Assembly: GCF_018873765.1 (NCBI RefSeq)
Contig: NC_057918.1
Coordinates: 35,751,871 to 35,815,870 of the forward strand
Length of the DNA stretch: 64,000 nt
From: Telopea speciosissima
Taxonomy: Eukaryota; Streptophyta; Magnoliopsida; Proteales; Proteaceae
Reading direction: 5' to 3'
Each line of letters starts with the position of its first letter. Position 1 is the first letter of the stretch. This document shows positions 22,330 through 34,589 of this stretch, in pieces. Position numbers and translations under genes: made by a program. Below the pieces are notes generated by a model. The model was not told where the DNA came from. It was given only the letters and a program-made list of their open reading frames with translations, and did not search any database.

Positions 22330-23209
22330 GGACCAAATTTCTGAATCATCTCCAAGGTCTTTTCATCCTCCGGGTCCAAAAGGGGAATTCTATTTAGTTT
22401 ACTGGTCTTTGGAAAACCCTATTGATGGGGAAAACTGGGATCAGTGTAAGAAGCCCAGAAAAACCTCTGCTTCCATGCGTGGATTGAAGAAAGGGGTGGC
22501 TTCATAATGGGAACCTGAAGACTTCGTTGGCGGAGGGTATACCGCCAACTTGTTCCTTATGGGTGCTAAGTAGGAAACATTTGACAAACAAGCCAACGAA
22601 AAAGGGCCTACGCAATCCTAAGCATGAACCTACAAACCATCCTCCAATAGTTTGAAACCAGTTGACATGGAGCTAGCTCATAGTGGGCTAGAAGCCGAGA
22701 AACAAAAGAGGGAAAGGGAAGACAAAATCTGGCTTCGAAGGAATCTACAATAACAGTGATCTCTCCAGGAAATGTAGAATTTAACCTATCCTCAGGATTG
22801 GCGGCTCTAAGATCGATGGAGTCAGGAATGGAGTAAAACCCTCGATAATCAACTACATCATCGAGTGTCAACACTGAAGGAAGTCATCGATAGACTTCCG
22901 AATGGTTCCATCGGGAGGAGGCTGATGGGTATATTCAGACTTTTTGCTAGTGGGCTTGGATAATTTCTTCATATGAGAGGAGCTCAATAAAGCAGAAGGC
23001 TTCTGTGGAGTTTTCATCTTTAACAAGTTGGGGTTAGAAGAACTGGCGCCAACTCCGGAATGAACTCATTGCAGTTGGGAGGATCCACTGGGATGATACG
23101 GAGGAAGATCCTCGCTCTCACCAGAATAATATAAATGCTCTCCCTGTTGGAGCAGGGCAGCAGTCTCATCTTCGGTTTTTGAGTTGGAAGAATTGCCAGA
23201 AGTAGACAT
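22330..23209 (-). pseudogene. Gypsy-type gag fragment (Transposase_28-like)
   Basis: On the minus strand an ATG at 23209 begins MSTSGNSSNSKTEDETAALL, a serine-rich N-terminus. After a frame break near 22875, a segment (22874-22608) contains FEARFCLPFPSFVSRLLAHY, then ELAPCQLVSNYWRMVCRF. This is the pattern of the 'putative gypsy type transposon' domain. A further shifted piece near 22490 reads SSIHAWKQRFFWAS. The sequence stops at 22330, next to the LTR of the reversed element, which seems to have inserted here. The remainder beyond that insertion was not found. Confidence 0.6.
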
Positions 23210-26200
23210 CGTTGAAGTAAAACAAAGAAAGCAGTAAGTGAAGAAGAAAACTTACTCGAACAGAAGTTGGGATTGAAGAAGGAAAAAGCGCACGCTGAGA
23301 AGATCCCTGATGAGCGAATCGAAAGCGGGAAAAATCCAAATGCTTGAAGAACTTGGAAAGTTGCAGAGGTTCAAAGGACGATTAAGAAGAAAAAGAAGAT
23401 GAAAGAGACATAGTATTTAAGTACTCGAGCGCAAAAAGGGACGTTCGAGATCACATCAGTAAGTTCAAATAAGCAGCCGAGATCAAATAGTAGAATCCAA
23501 GAAATGGAAATGATGGGGGGATACATCGATTCACCCAAGGAAGCTTAAGTGACAAGTAAACGCCCAGAGGAAGAAGAGTTCCAATCTTGACTTTTTCGAG
23601 TATCTTCTGAAGAAATACAAAACCAAAAAAAAAAAAAAGACTTTTTGGGGAAAAAGGGGATGAAAAGTAAAAAGTGGCGGCGGAGAAGTGACAACCAAGT
23701 CATCACGCACAAAGACGGTTCCCATCCACGGCCATAGGTTCGAGGGGGAAATGATGCAACAATTTCGAGTATGTATGAAAAATGAAGATAATTTGATGAA
23801 GCCGAACAAGGAAGTCATACCGATCATCAAAGGTGCACACTACAATCGCATTAATGCCGTAATTGGCAAAGCTAAAATCCAAGGAAAGGATAATAACTCC
23901 TTATGTTCAACTTAAACAATATAAGGAGTAGAGGACAAATGATATGAACAATTTCACATTATTCAATCCTGTGAGGACACGTGGAAAGAAGGAATCTATA
24001 AAGAAATGATAAACAGAGGAAAGGGGCAAAGGATCTACTGCAACGAAGATTAGGTAAGCCCGCAAACAGGGAATCAAGATCCCAGAGGGGCAGTCTTGGA
24101 AACGCACTATGAGAACTGAAATAAGGGAGAAGATTATAAATAGGAGGAAAGGAGACAGCAAAGGGGGACCAGAATGCAAAAATTCTCCCGCTCCTCCAAA
24201 GTATTCAGATCTATTTTCCCTCTCCCTCTCACTCTCACACCTCCATGAATGTCTTGATCTCTTGTCTCTTCACTAATCTTTATGTATTCCAATTTCGATT
24301 AAAACAAATTAAGCCGATCGAGATCTCCAGATCCTCGATCTTTTAATTGAAGTGTTGTCAAAGGATTCCTGCAATTTACCCAACAACCAAAATTCTTCTC
24401 CAAATAACAGTAGGTTCTCTGGTAAAGATTTCCAGATAAGAATGGCAAAGCTCTCATAATGAAAAATGAAAGAAACAATAGGGTGATGATGATAACATGC
24501 AACCAGCTGTTGAACAAGATCTAGATGAATCTTAAAGGATCGAAACCAGTAATAGATTGAAAATTCTTGGAAATATCAAGCGTCATTTAATGCAATGCAG
24601 TAACCACTTGCATGAGACCAAGAGAAGCTGAAGGGACTTACAGGTAGATATAAACGCAGCCTATAGAGGAAATAATGATTAAGAAAAGGCTCAATGGCGT
24701 ATCCCCGACCAAGCTTGATGGCAAGGTACCTCCGGCGAGCTGAAGATCACATCAATGACTTATAGTAAAGCGACTAGCTGAAGGAGAAACCCATTTGATA
24801 ATCATAACACATCATCCTCTTTGAAACCCATTACTAGAACAAACACATGTGATCTCATCTTCCAGCGTCCCTATTTTAAATGTTTCGAAAAAAGTCTTAA
24901 AAAGCAGAATAGGGATCAAATTGGTTAGTGCCGATTCTGATCCTAAATGGATCTGATTCAACCGATTCCATGTCATTTTGTGCTAGAAACGAGATCGGCT
25001 GTGGACTTTGGAAGTGGCCTTGGAATCAGTCCCATTTTTTTTAATAAAGAAAATGACTTAGAATCGGCTGATGCGATTCCATTTTAGTGACTATTGATAC
25101 AAATGGTCTAGAGTCGGAATCGTTGAACACCAATTCTGATTCAAGAGTACTCTATCCTAAGGATTTAAAAATCAGATCAGATTAACCGACTAGGATCGAT
25201 CGGGATCGGAGTTGACCAAAGCCTATTTTGATTCCCACCCAAATTGTACGCATCCCAATCATGTTTTGAGGTATCGATAACGAATTGCTCGATACGGGCA
25301 TTCTGTATCAGTATCACTAACCACCGATTCCAATACCTGGCCAATCCCATATTGGTGGAACAATGCAGTGCAGATCAACAGTGAACCTATCTGTTGATTG
25401 TATCAATATCATATCGATTTTTGAAATAGCAGATGCCCGATCTAATACCTTGCACTAAATCCATTATCCCAATTCCTTATTGAATCACTTATGTTTGGTT
25501 GCAAAGGAAATGAAAATTTTTAAACCTAAAAAAAATTGTAGTCATTACCCAACACGATTATATGAAATACTTAAATTTCTTACTTTATTTAGTAATGAAT
25601 AATGATGCTCTTTAGATGTAATTTTTATTTTATTTTTCAAATTAAAAAAGATTTAGATGCAAAGTAAAAAAAAAAAAATTTAATAATTAAATATAAAAAA
25701 GTTATTTTTAATGACATAATTATATGAGGTAATGATTACAAATGTTTTTCTTTTATTAGATTAAAAATTTCACGTTCCTTTCAATTTTCCTTCAAACTAA
25801 ACGGAGCCTAAAGTTAGGGATCTGATTCCAGGTATTTTTGGGCCGGGTTTTTAAACCCTACCTTTCCTAAGCTCCCTGTGAAGAGATTCTATACAGACTC
25901 TAGAAGAAGCTCGTTTTAGTGAAAACTATAGAAATAGCAGCATCGTTGAGGCGCGAGTGTTGCTTGACCAGTTATGGTTTATGATGCCAAAATTGTCCTT
26001 GGGAATCATTCCAGGTGGAGGAATACTTGGCACCAGGATTCGATGCAATGTAATGATGCATGTGTGAAGGGGAACAGTTGGGGGGTGTACGCTTTGCTCT
26101 TCCTCTGAAAATCTAGTGTAGGGGTATAGTTATAATTTTATGCATTGAAAGGAAGTAACAATTCTTATTGGGGAAAAAAAATTAGGAAAATTACCTGATT

Positions 26201-26350
26201 AGCCATTATTAGATTTGTGTTTGCAAACTGATCACTCATTGTTTTGAGTTTAGATTTACAAAACTATCCAAAAAAGTGCTCATTGCTCATCTAAAGACTT
26301 TTGTTGACAGTTTTACCCTTACCTCCCCTTCTTCATCTTCTTCTCATTGT
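23210..26350. other. Repeat-derived gene-free DNA
   Basis: 23210-23480 is leader-like on the minus strand of the gag fragment. A TATAAATAGG box on the + strand near 24135, followed by CT-rich DNA, resembles an LTR promoter, but no LTR ends were found. From about 24900 to 25460 the DNA is dominated by degenerate GATCGG, CGATTCC and ATATCGAT motifs of a dispersed repeat. No gene was recognised. Confidence 0.4.
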
Positions 26351-26356
26351 TGCCAC

Positions 26357-26759
26357 TAGGGCTGCAACAAGGTCGGGTTGGGTCGGGCCTTTTAAAACCC
26401 CAACCCAACCCTGAGTCCCCTTAGCTGGGCCCAGGCCCGACCCAGCCTTGACTTAGGGCCAGAAAAATCCAACCCTGACCAGCCCTCAGGGCCGGGTCAA
26501 GCTGGGCTTACTCAGGAAGAAGAAGAAGAACATATTAAAAAGAAGAAAGAATAGGAAGAAGAAGACAGGGTCGGGTCAGGTTGGGCCGGGCAGAGCTCAG
26601 CCCGAGGCCTCAACCATGATCCGGCTCGACCTTGACTCAGGGCTAGAAATTCCCAACCCTAATCCGCCCTTAGGGCCAAGGTATCTTAACCTAGGCCCTA
26701 TTCGAGCTCAGGGCGGTTTAGGGTGGGCTAGAGCCGTTAGGGCCAAACTTGCACCCCTA
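26357..26759. repeat. GGGTCGGG-rich repeat with hAT-like ends
   Basis: The block starts TAGGGCTGCAA and ends TTGCACCCCTA (8 of 11 positions inverted-complementary). It is full of GGGTCGGGTTGG / CCAACCCGAC motifs on both strands. Such TAGGGGTGCAA ends are common in plant hAT MITEs. No 8-bp duplication could be confirmed. Confidence 0.45.
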
Positions 26760-27150
26760 ATTAACACCTCACCAGCCATGCCTTTGTGCCCACACGCCTC
26801 CACCTGCCCCTCCCCTACCCCACTTCTTCTTCCTCTTGCCACCCCACCTGTCCCTATCCCCACACCACCCTCCCATGTAATCCCTTGCAACCACGCCCCT
26901 CCCCCCACCCTTGCTTCTATGCCCCACCCTGCAACTACCCCTTCCCCCCACCCAACCCACCCCCTGCAACCTCCCCACCCCTCTCCTGGTTCTCAACAGC
27001 ACCCACCCCCTCCTCTTCTTCTCTTCTTCTTCTTGCAACCTACAAATTCCACCCAACACCTCTGCAACCCCCACCCCTGCCCAACCCCCACCTTCTCCCA
27101 CCCACCCTGCAACCCCGCATTGTAACACCCTACCTTGCAACTGCACCTTA
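26760..27150. repeat. C-rich low-complexity tract
   Basis: The + strand is a long CCACCCC / CCCTGCAAC pyrimidine-rich tract. Long open frames across it encode only Pro/Thr/His-rich or Gly/Arg-rich low-complexity sequence and are not credible genes. Confidence 0.7.
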
Positions 27151-28528
27151 TGGCACCTTACCCCACAATCCCATGTTGGATGTAATGTTTATGTGTCCAT
27201 CAAACCCAATTTAATTTGATTAAATTAATTAATTTAGTTTTATTTAATTATGTGTTTGTCATAATTGTATATTGCATCTACCCAATTCAAACCATTTTGT
27301 TCACAACTACGGATAGATTTGGGCAATCTGTTCTATGGTTGCTATATTTTACATTCGTACAATAGTGATTGGACCAAAATGTAAATATAGACACATTTCG
27401 TGTTGAACATGATCCACGGGGATTCCCGAATTATTTACCGTCAAGTTATAGTTGCAATGGGAATCTCCGGTAGTTATTTTCTCTGTACTTGAGTGACACT
27501 TGCCATTTTATTTATGTTCTGTACATTTGTGGTGTATCAATGGTTGATGTCTACTGAAAGGACTGACTAAATATCGGCTGCTCGGTGTGTACAATGTAAA
27601 TAGTTATGGATGTGATGCTCAATAAAGTTTCCACTGCCCATAAAGGGAGAACACCAAAAAGGGAGTGAATGGATTTGATTGTGTCAAATCCAAGGCCTTG
27701 ATATTTTGTAAAGTGTTTGCAAAAAGTATTTTATTTTATTGATATTAAATTAAATGTATTTTGGAAAAGAGTTTTCAAAGAGTTTTATGGCCAATCAAAG
27801 TCCTCCATACTCTCATGATAAATTATAATGGACTAGAATTGTGGCGGTGACATTTATTCCATGGTTGCAATGGCTCATTATAGGTGTTAGTAGTGTGGGG
27901 AGAAAATGTAATAAAATTACATACTGCAAGAGGTTTTTCAGGTTACGCCCTGGTAGGATCGTCTTTTACTGTGACTTTGAATAAGTTTTATCCTTATGTG
28001 CAATTTAGGATAATCTTATGGGCTACCCTTTAGGATCACACCACTTGATTAGATCTAGACCGTAGGTTTGCCACCTCCTCAATTAGGTCTCTTTATATGC
28101 CAAAGATGATTGATGATGATAGAGAAAAAATCATTAGAAGAATTTGCACAAAATTGTGAGAGAGCTTAGAGAGAGATAATTATCGATATCGATACCATGC
28201 ACTATAACCCTGAGTGATTATCAACAAAAGACAATTGATTGTTTTTTCAAGGTAGAAAAAACGCTACCTGGACAAGTGCGGTGCAACCCCTGCTCCTAGA
28301 CATAGTGGCGGGCAAAATGATCATCGAGCCCCCAAGAAATTCATTTCGCTCCTTATAAGCCGATACGGTCTTATCCATATTGTATTAGTTTCAATATCAA
28401 TGGTGATGATGTGAACAATATATCGATACCAATACCTATACCCTTGGTCTAGTAGATATAGAAAGAACATACATACCTATTTGTGTTGTATGGATTGGTG
28501 ATGTGCCTATTTTGACCATTGTGTAGAA
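27151..28528. other. Gene-free stretch
   Basis: AT-rich DNA without coding structure. A dispersed-repeat motif (ATCGATATCGATACCATGCA) is present near 28180, and a related one near 28400. Confidence 0.4.
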
Positions 28529-28780
28529 AGGATACAACAACAACAAACTTAGCCTTATCCCAACATGGATCCAAACAAAGTAAAGTAGGGAAAACTGAGG
28601 TTGAACAAAAAAGAGGGATGAAAAATGAGATGAGAAGTGAAAAATAAAAAAAATGATAGATAAAAGACGAAAGATGAAAACAAGAGGGAAGAGGTACAAC
28701 CCAGCAAATCAAGAGAATCTCGGGTAAATAGGGCTTCTGAACATAATTCAATCAAATACCTTATCGAGTATTCAAACTCC
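28529..28780 (-). mobile_element. 3' end of an RTE-type LINE
   Basis: ACAACAACAACAAACTTAGC then CTTATCCCAACATGGATCC matches the 3' tail of the larger RTE copy at 33.3-34.6 kb (CATAGCCTTATCCTAATTAA). A GGGAAAACTGA segment and an AGAGGG/GATGAAAA purine-rich stretch follow. Only the non-coding 3' part is left. Confidence 0.55.
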
Positions 28781-28887
28781 TCTTTTAATTTTTTCAATGC
28801 TTTATTTTGTTATTTAACAAACTTCAGTTTAATTGAAACTACAAATTTTAAGTAGGGAAAAAAAACACTCTCCCCGGGAGTGGGATC

Positions 28888-29034
28888 AGGATCGTCTCCA
28901 GGGAGTCCAGCGCCTAGGGGGCATCCAGCAGTTGAGCTGTGCCGCACACATCTCGGCACATGCCTAGAGATGTGTGCGGCACAACCCAATGGCTGGATGC
29001 ACCCTGGGCATGCTGGACTCCCTGGAGACGAGCT
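28888..29034. repeat. Foldback MITE family F1, copy 1
   Basis: ATCGTCTCCAGGGAGTCCAG at the left pairs with CTGGACTCCCTGGAGACGAG at the right. Inside, TGTGCCGCACACATCTC pairs with GAGATGTGTGCGGCACA. The arms cover almost the full ~147 bp. Related copies lie at 29375-29525 and 60238-60396. Confidence 0.8.
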
Positions 29035-29374
29035 AAATTCCCAGGAGTGTGGCTTACCAGCACTCCCATGAGCGTATCTCTCCCCTCCTCATGTGAAAAG
29101 ATACATAAATTTTCAGTTCTATCTAGTTTGTAGCACAGTAGATTTTTGTGTCAAGCTAGAGAAATTCTAGGTATGTTGGACTAGAAAAACACCATTGGTT
29201 GTCACATCGGATAGGTGCTCAAATACGTATCTAGGTCCCCTACTCATGTTACTCCTGTTAGATTTATTCCCGTGGCAAAATGTTGGAATTAGGCTACAAA
29301 TCTATCAGGTGGCAGTTTAAACTTCAAACCAAGATTTTATCAAAGAAGAAAAAGGCAATTCAAACTAGGATCAG

Positions 29375-29525
29375 GATCGTCTCCAGACTCCAGGGAGCCC
29401 AGCGCCCAGGGGGCATCCAGCAGTTGAACTGTGCCACACACATCTTGGCGCATGCCTAGGGTGTGTGCGGCGCAGCCCAACGGTTGACAGTACCCTAGGC
29501 GTGCTGGGCTCCTTGAAAACGAGCT
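29375..29525. repeat. Foldback MITE family F1, copy 2
   Basis: Same layout as copy 1, with more mismatches: ATCGTCTCCAG ... GGGGGCATCCAGCAGTTG at the left and GTGCTGGGCTCC ... AACGAGCTAAATTC at the right. It lies only ~340 bp from copy 1 in the same orientation. Confidence 0.75.
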
Positions 29526-30481
29526 AAATTCTTCAAACTATGGTTTGAGGGATATATATCGGTTTTGCATGTGACCGCTCCTGATACCATGTCTTTATTA
29601 TATCGGTGACATGGTATAGACAAGGGGTAAAATGATTAAAAAACCATTTTTAAAGGAGAACCAGGGGCAAATTAAAAACCCTTTTTTTCTCTCATAAAAA
29701 AAAAATCCAATCCATCCATATCAATCCGATATCATACCGATTTACGGGTTGACCGATACTTGTTCTGATAACGTGCTCTAAAACCATGGTTCAAACAAAG
29801 ACATCTCTATCCAAAACAGTTGTTGGAAATTGGAATGGTTACATGAACTCATAGGCATAGGTATTGGTATCAATACCATATGTCCCAACCAATATTAGTA
29901 CGGATCGGCCGCATTGAGTCTTATTGGACTGTTATGCCCTTTAAAATATCATGACCTTAGTATTTGGATTATTTTACCCTCCTCACAATATCAATCACAA
30001 TTTCACAACAATAATGAATATGGCTCGGCCGATACCTAAAAGGTTCATGAAATATCTACTTTGCATGGTTTAAATCGTATTGGTATCCGATCGTCCAATA
30101 CTATACGGTTTTGAAGGTGATCAATACGATATCGATACTGCACGATCCATGCCGATACCATGCATTAAAAGTTTAAAACCATACCGTTTTGAATCTATTT
30201 TTCGAAAGATGGTAATCATAATGGTATTATGATAATTTCACTTATACGTTAAGGGTAACTTCATCTAATAATGAAAATATCAATGACACTCCCACGTGGC
30301 CACGTCCTTCTAAAAGAGGAAGGAGAAGCTAAGGAAAAAGAAAAGAAAATTGGCTTTATAGGGGTTGTATAGGTGCAGTAGGGTTACTGTAGTGACGTGA
30401 AAGGATGACGTACACTAATAAGGTTGTCGTCAGATGCTGGCTTTGATTTTGTTCCTTTTGCAGTTTTTTTCTAGAGTGACT
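29526..30481. other. Dispersed GATATCGATACC-type repeat DNA
   Basis: Several degenerate copies of a motif series run through here (CCGATACTTGTTCTG, CGATATCGATACTGC, GCCGATACCATGCA, often followed by AAAACCAT). No gene is present. Confidence 0.45.
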
Positions 30482-32161
30482 GGTCGCAGTACAACCCTTA
30501 TTTTACTTAAACGTAGCATTAAACGCAACATATCAATGGTAGCCGTTGATTCTTGTGACTGCAATCTTAACCGTTGATATTTATTGTACCTGATTATCCC
30601 AAGGTTACCGGTACCACCTCCTATCTTCGGTCATGAAAACAACTTAAATGAAGATTACTTTCTTCTTTGATTATGAATAGGAAGTCTCCGGAGATAAACT
30701 TGCTGGAGAGGGAGAAGGATATGGAGAAGAAGTGCCATATGTGTTCTGCAGATCGTCTATGGACACAGCAAATAGCGTTTCCTGGTATCAGCCAAGAAAA
30801 GAAAAGCTCCCGTGGCAACGCCGACGACAACAAATGAAGAAGAAGAACCATTGAAATCGTTGGAGATCTGAGAAGAAGAAGAAAGTTTTTTCAAACCCTA
30901 ATGCGGAATGATGGTTCCTGCAACTTCTTTTTGAATAGTGCATTATTGAAACTAGCCTCTTGTACCAAGATTCCCAAGTGCATTCAATAAAATTTTAAAA
31001 AAAATACAAGTTTTGGAAAACTTTTCTTCTTCTTTCTAATTCCAATTTCTGTTGCTTAGTCCATAGAATTTGTTCTATGTGATCTTTCAATTCCATCATC
31101 AAGACAATAGATGGGTTAGGGGAGGAGTAGGGAAGAGGGAACATTAGGTTAAAACCACGAACTCTACAATAAACCCTAGTATCCTAAAGAAAAAGTGGAA
31201 CTCTACTGAGATGGGATGAAAAAACAGAGCGTGGGTAGGGACTGGGATGGGGGTGAGGGGTTAAGGGAGGAGTAGGGAAGAGGGAAGGCGTGAACAGGGT
31301 TGAAAGAGCAACAGTCATCTCCGTTTACATGAGGTACCTATACTGGATGACTCCGTTGGATTCAAGTTCTTGATTTGGGGATTTCTCAGTTGGATTCTCA
31401 GGGTTCTAAAGACTCTATGTTTCTGATCTTCTGAAGTCTCGCACTCCCAAAAAAGAAAAAAATAAATTTCTTAACTTTCCACGTAGAACAATATTGTTCA
31501 GCACATTATTGATTGAGGTCTCTGACAATAGTCTTAAAAAATAGCTGGTTTTCAAGAAAATTTTTAGTTAGCCCTTATGTTTCCACGGTCATACTCATAC
31601 ATCAGTCCTTGTAGGATTTGGGTTTGCAAATCCTGAACCTGTTTAAAATTTCTTACCCTTAACCACAAAAATTAATCTACCATTAATAAAGAAGAAGAAG
31701 ACTAACAATTCAAAGCCAATCTACCATTACTCTGTTTCTGTTTTTCTGTTTTTATCTTCCTTCATGTGTCCATGGTTGTACAAAGTACAAGTTAGATTTT
31801 CTCTCAACTGCTCGGAATATGGAGAAGATTCTCCGGAATGATGTTGGATCTCAAATGGGGTATTTCTAACAAATGAAGGAAGAACATTCGCAAGAAAAAA
31901 GGTTTTCCCCACCACCAGCCGAGAAGAAGACCCTTCGATGTTTGATGAGGTTATTTTTTTATTTTTTTATTTTTTTTCGTCTTCTCCTCTAACCGGTTAA
32001 GGTAAAAAGTTAGTCGATTAAAGGAAAAGTGTTAGCAGGTTATGGGTTCACATGTTGGACAGTAGTCACAGTACATATGATTTTGGATTAAAATCAACGG
32101 TTCATATTGGTCCGTTGCGTCTAACGCTGCGTTTAAAGAAAATATGGGTCGTGGCACGATC
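30482..32161. mobile_element. Candidate Mutator-like element
   Basis: GGTCGCAGTACAACCC, then ACGTAGCATTAAACGCAAC and CCGTTGAT, at the left is mirrored by ATCAACGG, then GTTGCGTCTAACGCTGCGT and GGGTCGTGGCACGATC at the right. The terminal inverted repeats are about 70 bp and imperfect, 1.68 kb apart. Long TIRs of this kind suggest a Mutator-like element. The interior has no transposase frame, and no 9-bp target duplication could be recognised. Confidence 0.5.
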
Positions 32162-32271
32162 TTTTTCCCTTTTTTCATAAATTCGTCTAATTCTTTTTTT
32201 AATTAAATTTGTAATTACCTCATTTACCCTCTACCAGTCGACGACAGGTTGTAGAGTCCTTCGGGGAAAAT

Positions 32272-32415
32272 TATCGCCCCCAGTACTGGGGGTGGTCCAT
32301 TGCGCATCATGCAGCTGGGCACCGCCCATGTGTGCACAGTGGGCCCCACCGTGTACACATGGGTGGTGCCCAGCCACACGATGCGCACAAGACCCCCCCA
32401 GTATTGGGGGCGATA
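32272..32415. repeat. Foldback MITE family F2
   Basis: TATCGCCCCCAGTACTGGGG at the left pairs with CCCAGTATTGGGGGCGATA at the right. The inner GGGCACCGCCCATGTGTGCA pairs with TGTACACATGGGTGGTGCCC. It is nearly fully palindromic over 144 bp. Confidence 0.8.
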
Positions 32416-32841
32416 AAGATCCATCTTTCGGAGAAGATTTCCCCCAACTAGGGACTCGATCTGTTTCCCCAATTGGGAATTTGTGGTTCTGGATCTCGGA
32501 TTGGATCGGTTGATATTGGCCGGATCGGATCGGTGTCGATCGAGGCCGATCCCAAGATTAGACCGATACAACTAGGTTTGACTGGATCATTCCTTGGATT
32601 GGTCGATCCGATCCAATCCTTGACTGATCCGACTGAATTTTTTTTATTTTTTTAAAGTTTTTAGAATTTTTTTTATTGTTTATATTTATTTTATCTTGAC
32701 CGATACCAACTGATATTGACCAATCTGATCTGGATAATATCGGTTAATCCGATCCCAAGATTTGGCTGATACATGACCTGATCCATAAAAAAAGGAATAA
32801 AAAGATCCTCTACTTCCGCCCTACCCGTACTGCCATGTGCG

Positions 32842-32928
32842 CCCCACACACAACAAGGCACGAAAAGACTGCCTTACCTCTACTCGAGCGGGGGTAAGGT
32901 GGCCTTTACCGCCTTGTTGTGTGTAGGA
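32842..32928. repeat. Foldback hairpin F3
   Basis: CACACACAACAAGGC and GACTGCCTTACC at the left pair with GGTAAGGTGGCC and GCCTTGTTGTGTGT at the right, with a ~12-bp loop. Confidence 0.75.
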
Positions 32929-33144
32929 TAGCCAAGAAATTCTGTCACTTGCCCCTCCATTCCCCCCATATTCCAACAATGTCCCTCCTCTACCTGCATT
33001 TACTAAACACACCTGTGACGGGTGGAGGTGCTTCATATTTTTCTATCAGCCGTTCGATTCTAATCAGAGACAAACCCACGTCCTTAATCAAATATTGGAT
33101 GTATATCTATGTCATGGTTTTAGTATTGGTGTTGTACCTAATTT

Positions 33145-33328
33145 GGATACTCTACTGCCGAGCTACCCGATAGGACCGTGCTGCCTAGACACAATGAGAC
33201 ATGCAATGATCGCCTTACCCCTATCCAAGTGCCTTGCCCAAGTGGGGGTAAAGCGGTCATTACACGCATCACTGTGTCTAGGCAGCACCGTCCTGTCGGG
33301 TAGCTCAAAAGTAGAAGATCTGGATCCT
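33145..33328. repeat. Foldback MITE F4
   Basis: GAGCTACCCGATAGGACCGT and GCTGCCTAGACACA at the left pair with TGTGTCTAGGCAGC and ACCGTCCTGTCGGGTAGCTC at the right. Weaker pairing extends outward (CTACTG / AGTAG). Confidence 0.8.
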
Positions 33329-33339
33329 GTTGTACCGAC

Positions 33340-34588
33340 AGCATATCAACTTATATATCAATATCAACAACTACAACATAGCCTTATCCTAATTAAATGA
33401 GGTCGGCTACATGGATCTTTTCAAAAACAAAATAGGGAAAACTGAAGTCCTCATAAAGGGAAAGGAAAGTAAGAGAAACTTAAAAGAAATTGGATAAGAA
33501 AGGTAGTAAGACGAAAGTGGATAGCCAAGAAATTCAGAAAAATCTCAGCTACATGGTGGCGATAATGCGGATCCTTGCCCTCTAATAGGCTCTATTTGAG
33601 GTCATACTTGGTACAACACACAGACTGTGCATGTCATTCTTCACAACCTCACCTATGGTCATTTTAGGTCTGCCCCTATCTCTTTTAGCTCCTTCTATCA
33701 ACATCAGATCACTTCTCCTTACTGGGGCATCCTTAGGCCTCCTTTGTACATGGCCAAATCACCTCAAGTGACATTCTCGGAGCTTGTCACTGATCGGGGC
33801 GACACCCACATCTGCTCTAATACATTTGTTTTTCACTTTATCCTTCTTAGTTATGCCGCACATCCATCTTAACATCCTCATCTTTGCAACACATAGCTTC
33901 GCTATATGACATTTCTTAACTGCCCAATATTTTCGCCCCATGGACAACAGTCCTGTAGAACTTTTCTTTAAGCTTAAAGGAATGTGTCGGTCACACAGAA
34001 CTTCGGTCGCACCTCTCCACTTTATCCATCCTACTTTAATTCTTTGTGAAACATCATCATCTATGTCACCTTCTTTGTGTATGATAGACCTTAGATTTCT
34101 GAAATAGTCACTTGATGGTATCTCTCATTCCTCAATTTTCATCGTGTCATCATCCATCATTGTATGAATAAAGTTACACATCATATACTCCGTCTTTGAT
34201 CTACAAATCTTAAAGTCTCTTGTTTGCAAGGTTGATCTCCACACCTCTAACTTAACGTTAATCCCTGCTTTTGTCTTATCCACCAATATGATATCATCGA
34301 CGAAGAGCATACACCATGGTACCTCGTTTTGGATGTTATTGGTTGATTCATCCATGATAAGTGCAAACAAATAAGAGTTTAGGACTGATCCTTAATGTAA
34401 CCCAACCGTTATTGGGAATTCCTTGCCTTGGCCCCATACAGACCTCACACTAATCCCCACACCCTCATACATATCCTTAATTACCTCTATATACTTACTT
34501 GACACCCCTCTCTTCTCAAGAACATTCCGAATTAAATCTCTAGGTACAATGTCATACAAATTGATTGTATCGATAAAAAAATATTTCA
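33340..34588 (-). mobile_element. RTE-type LINE, 5'-truncated and broken
   Basis: On the minus strand, in order: FIDTINLYDIVPRDLIRNVL (decayed reverse transcriptase), IKDMYEGVGISVRS, FPITVGLH, then DESTNNIQNEVPWCMLFVDD, a catalytic-type motif with FVDD in place of FADD. SKTEYMMCNF follows, then KMRMLRWMCGITKKDKVKNK, VGVAPISDKLRE, and 3' UTR remains ending in a CATAGCC...GGTCGGCTACATGGATC tail. Multiple shifts and stops separate these pieces. It is a dead copy. Confidence 0.8.
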
Positions 34589-34589
34589 A

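Noticed and set aside
23531-24179. Hydrophobic minus-strand frames of 90-99 codons.
   Set aside because: They come from A- and G-rich purine tracts read in reverse. No start context, domain or codon bias supports a gene.
24120-24330. TATAAATAGG followed by CT-rich DNA and TTAAAACA, resembling the U3-R-U5 of an LTR on the + strand.
   Set aside because: No TG...CA boundaries, no primer site and no partner LTR could be found, and the nearby gag fragment is on the opposite strand.
26616-27214. Overlapping long open frames of 102-169 codons.
   Set aside because: They arise from a C-rich low-complexity tract. The products are Pro/His/Thr- or Gly/Arg-rich with no domain, and all frames are open at once.
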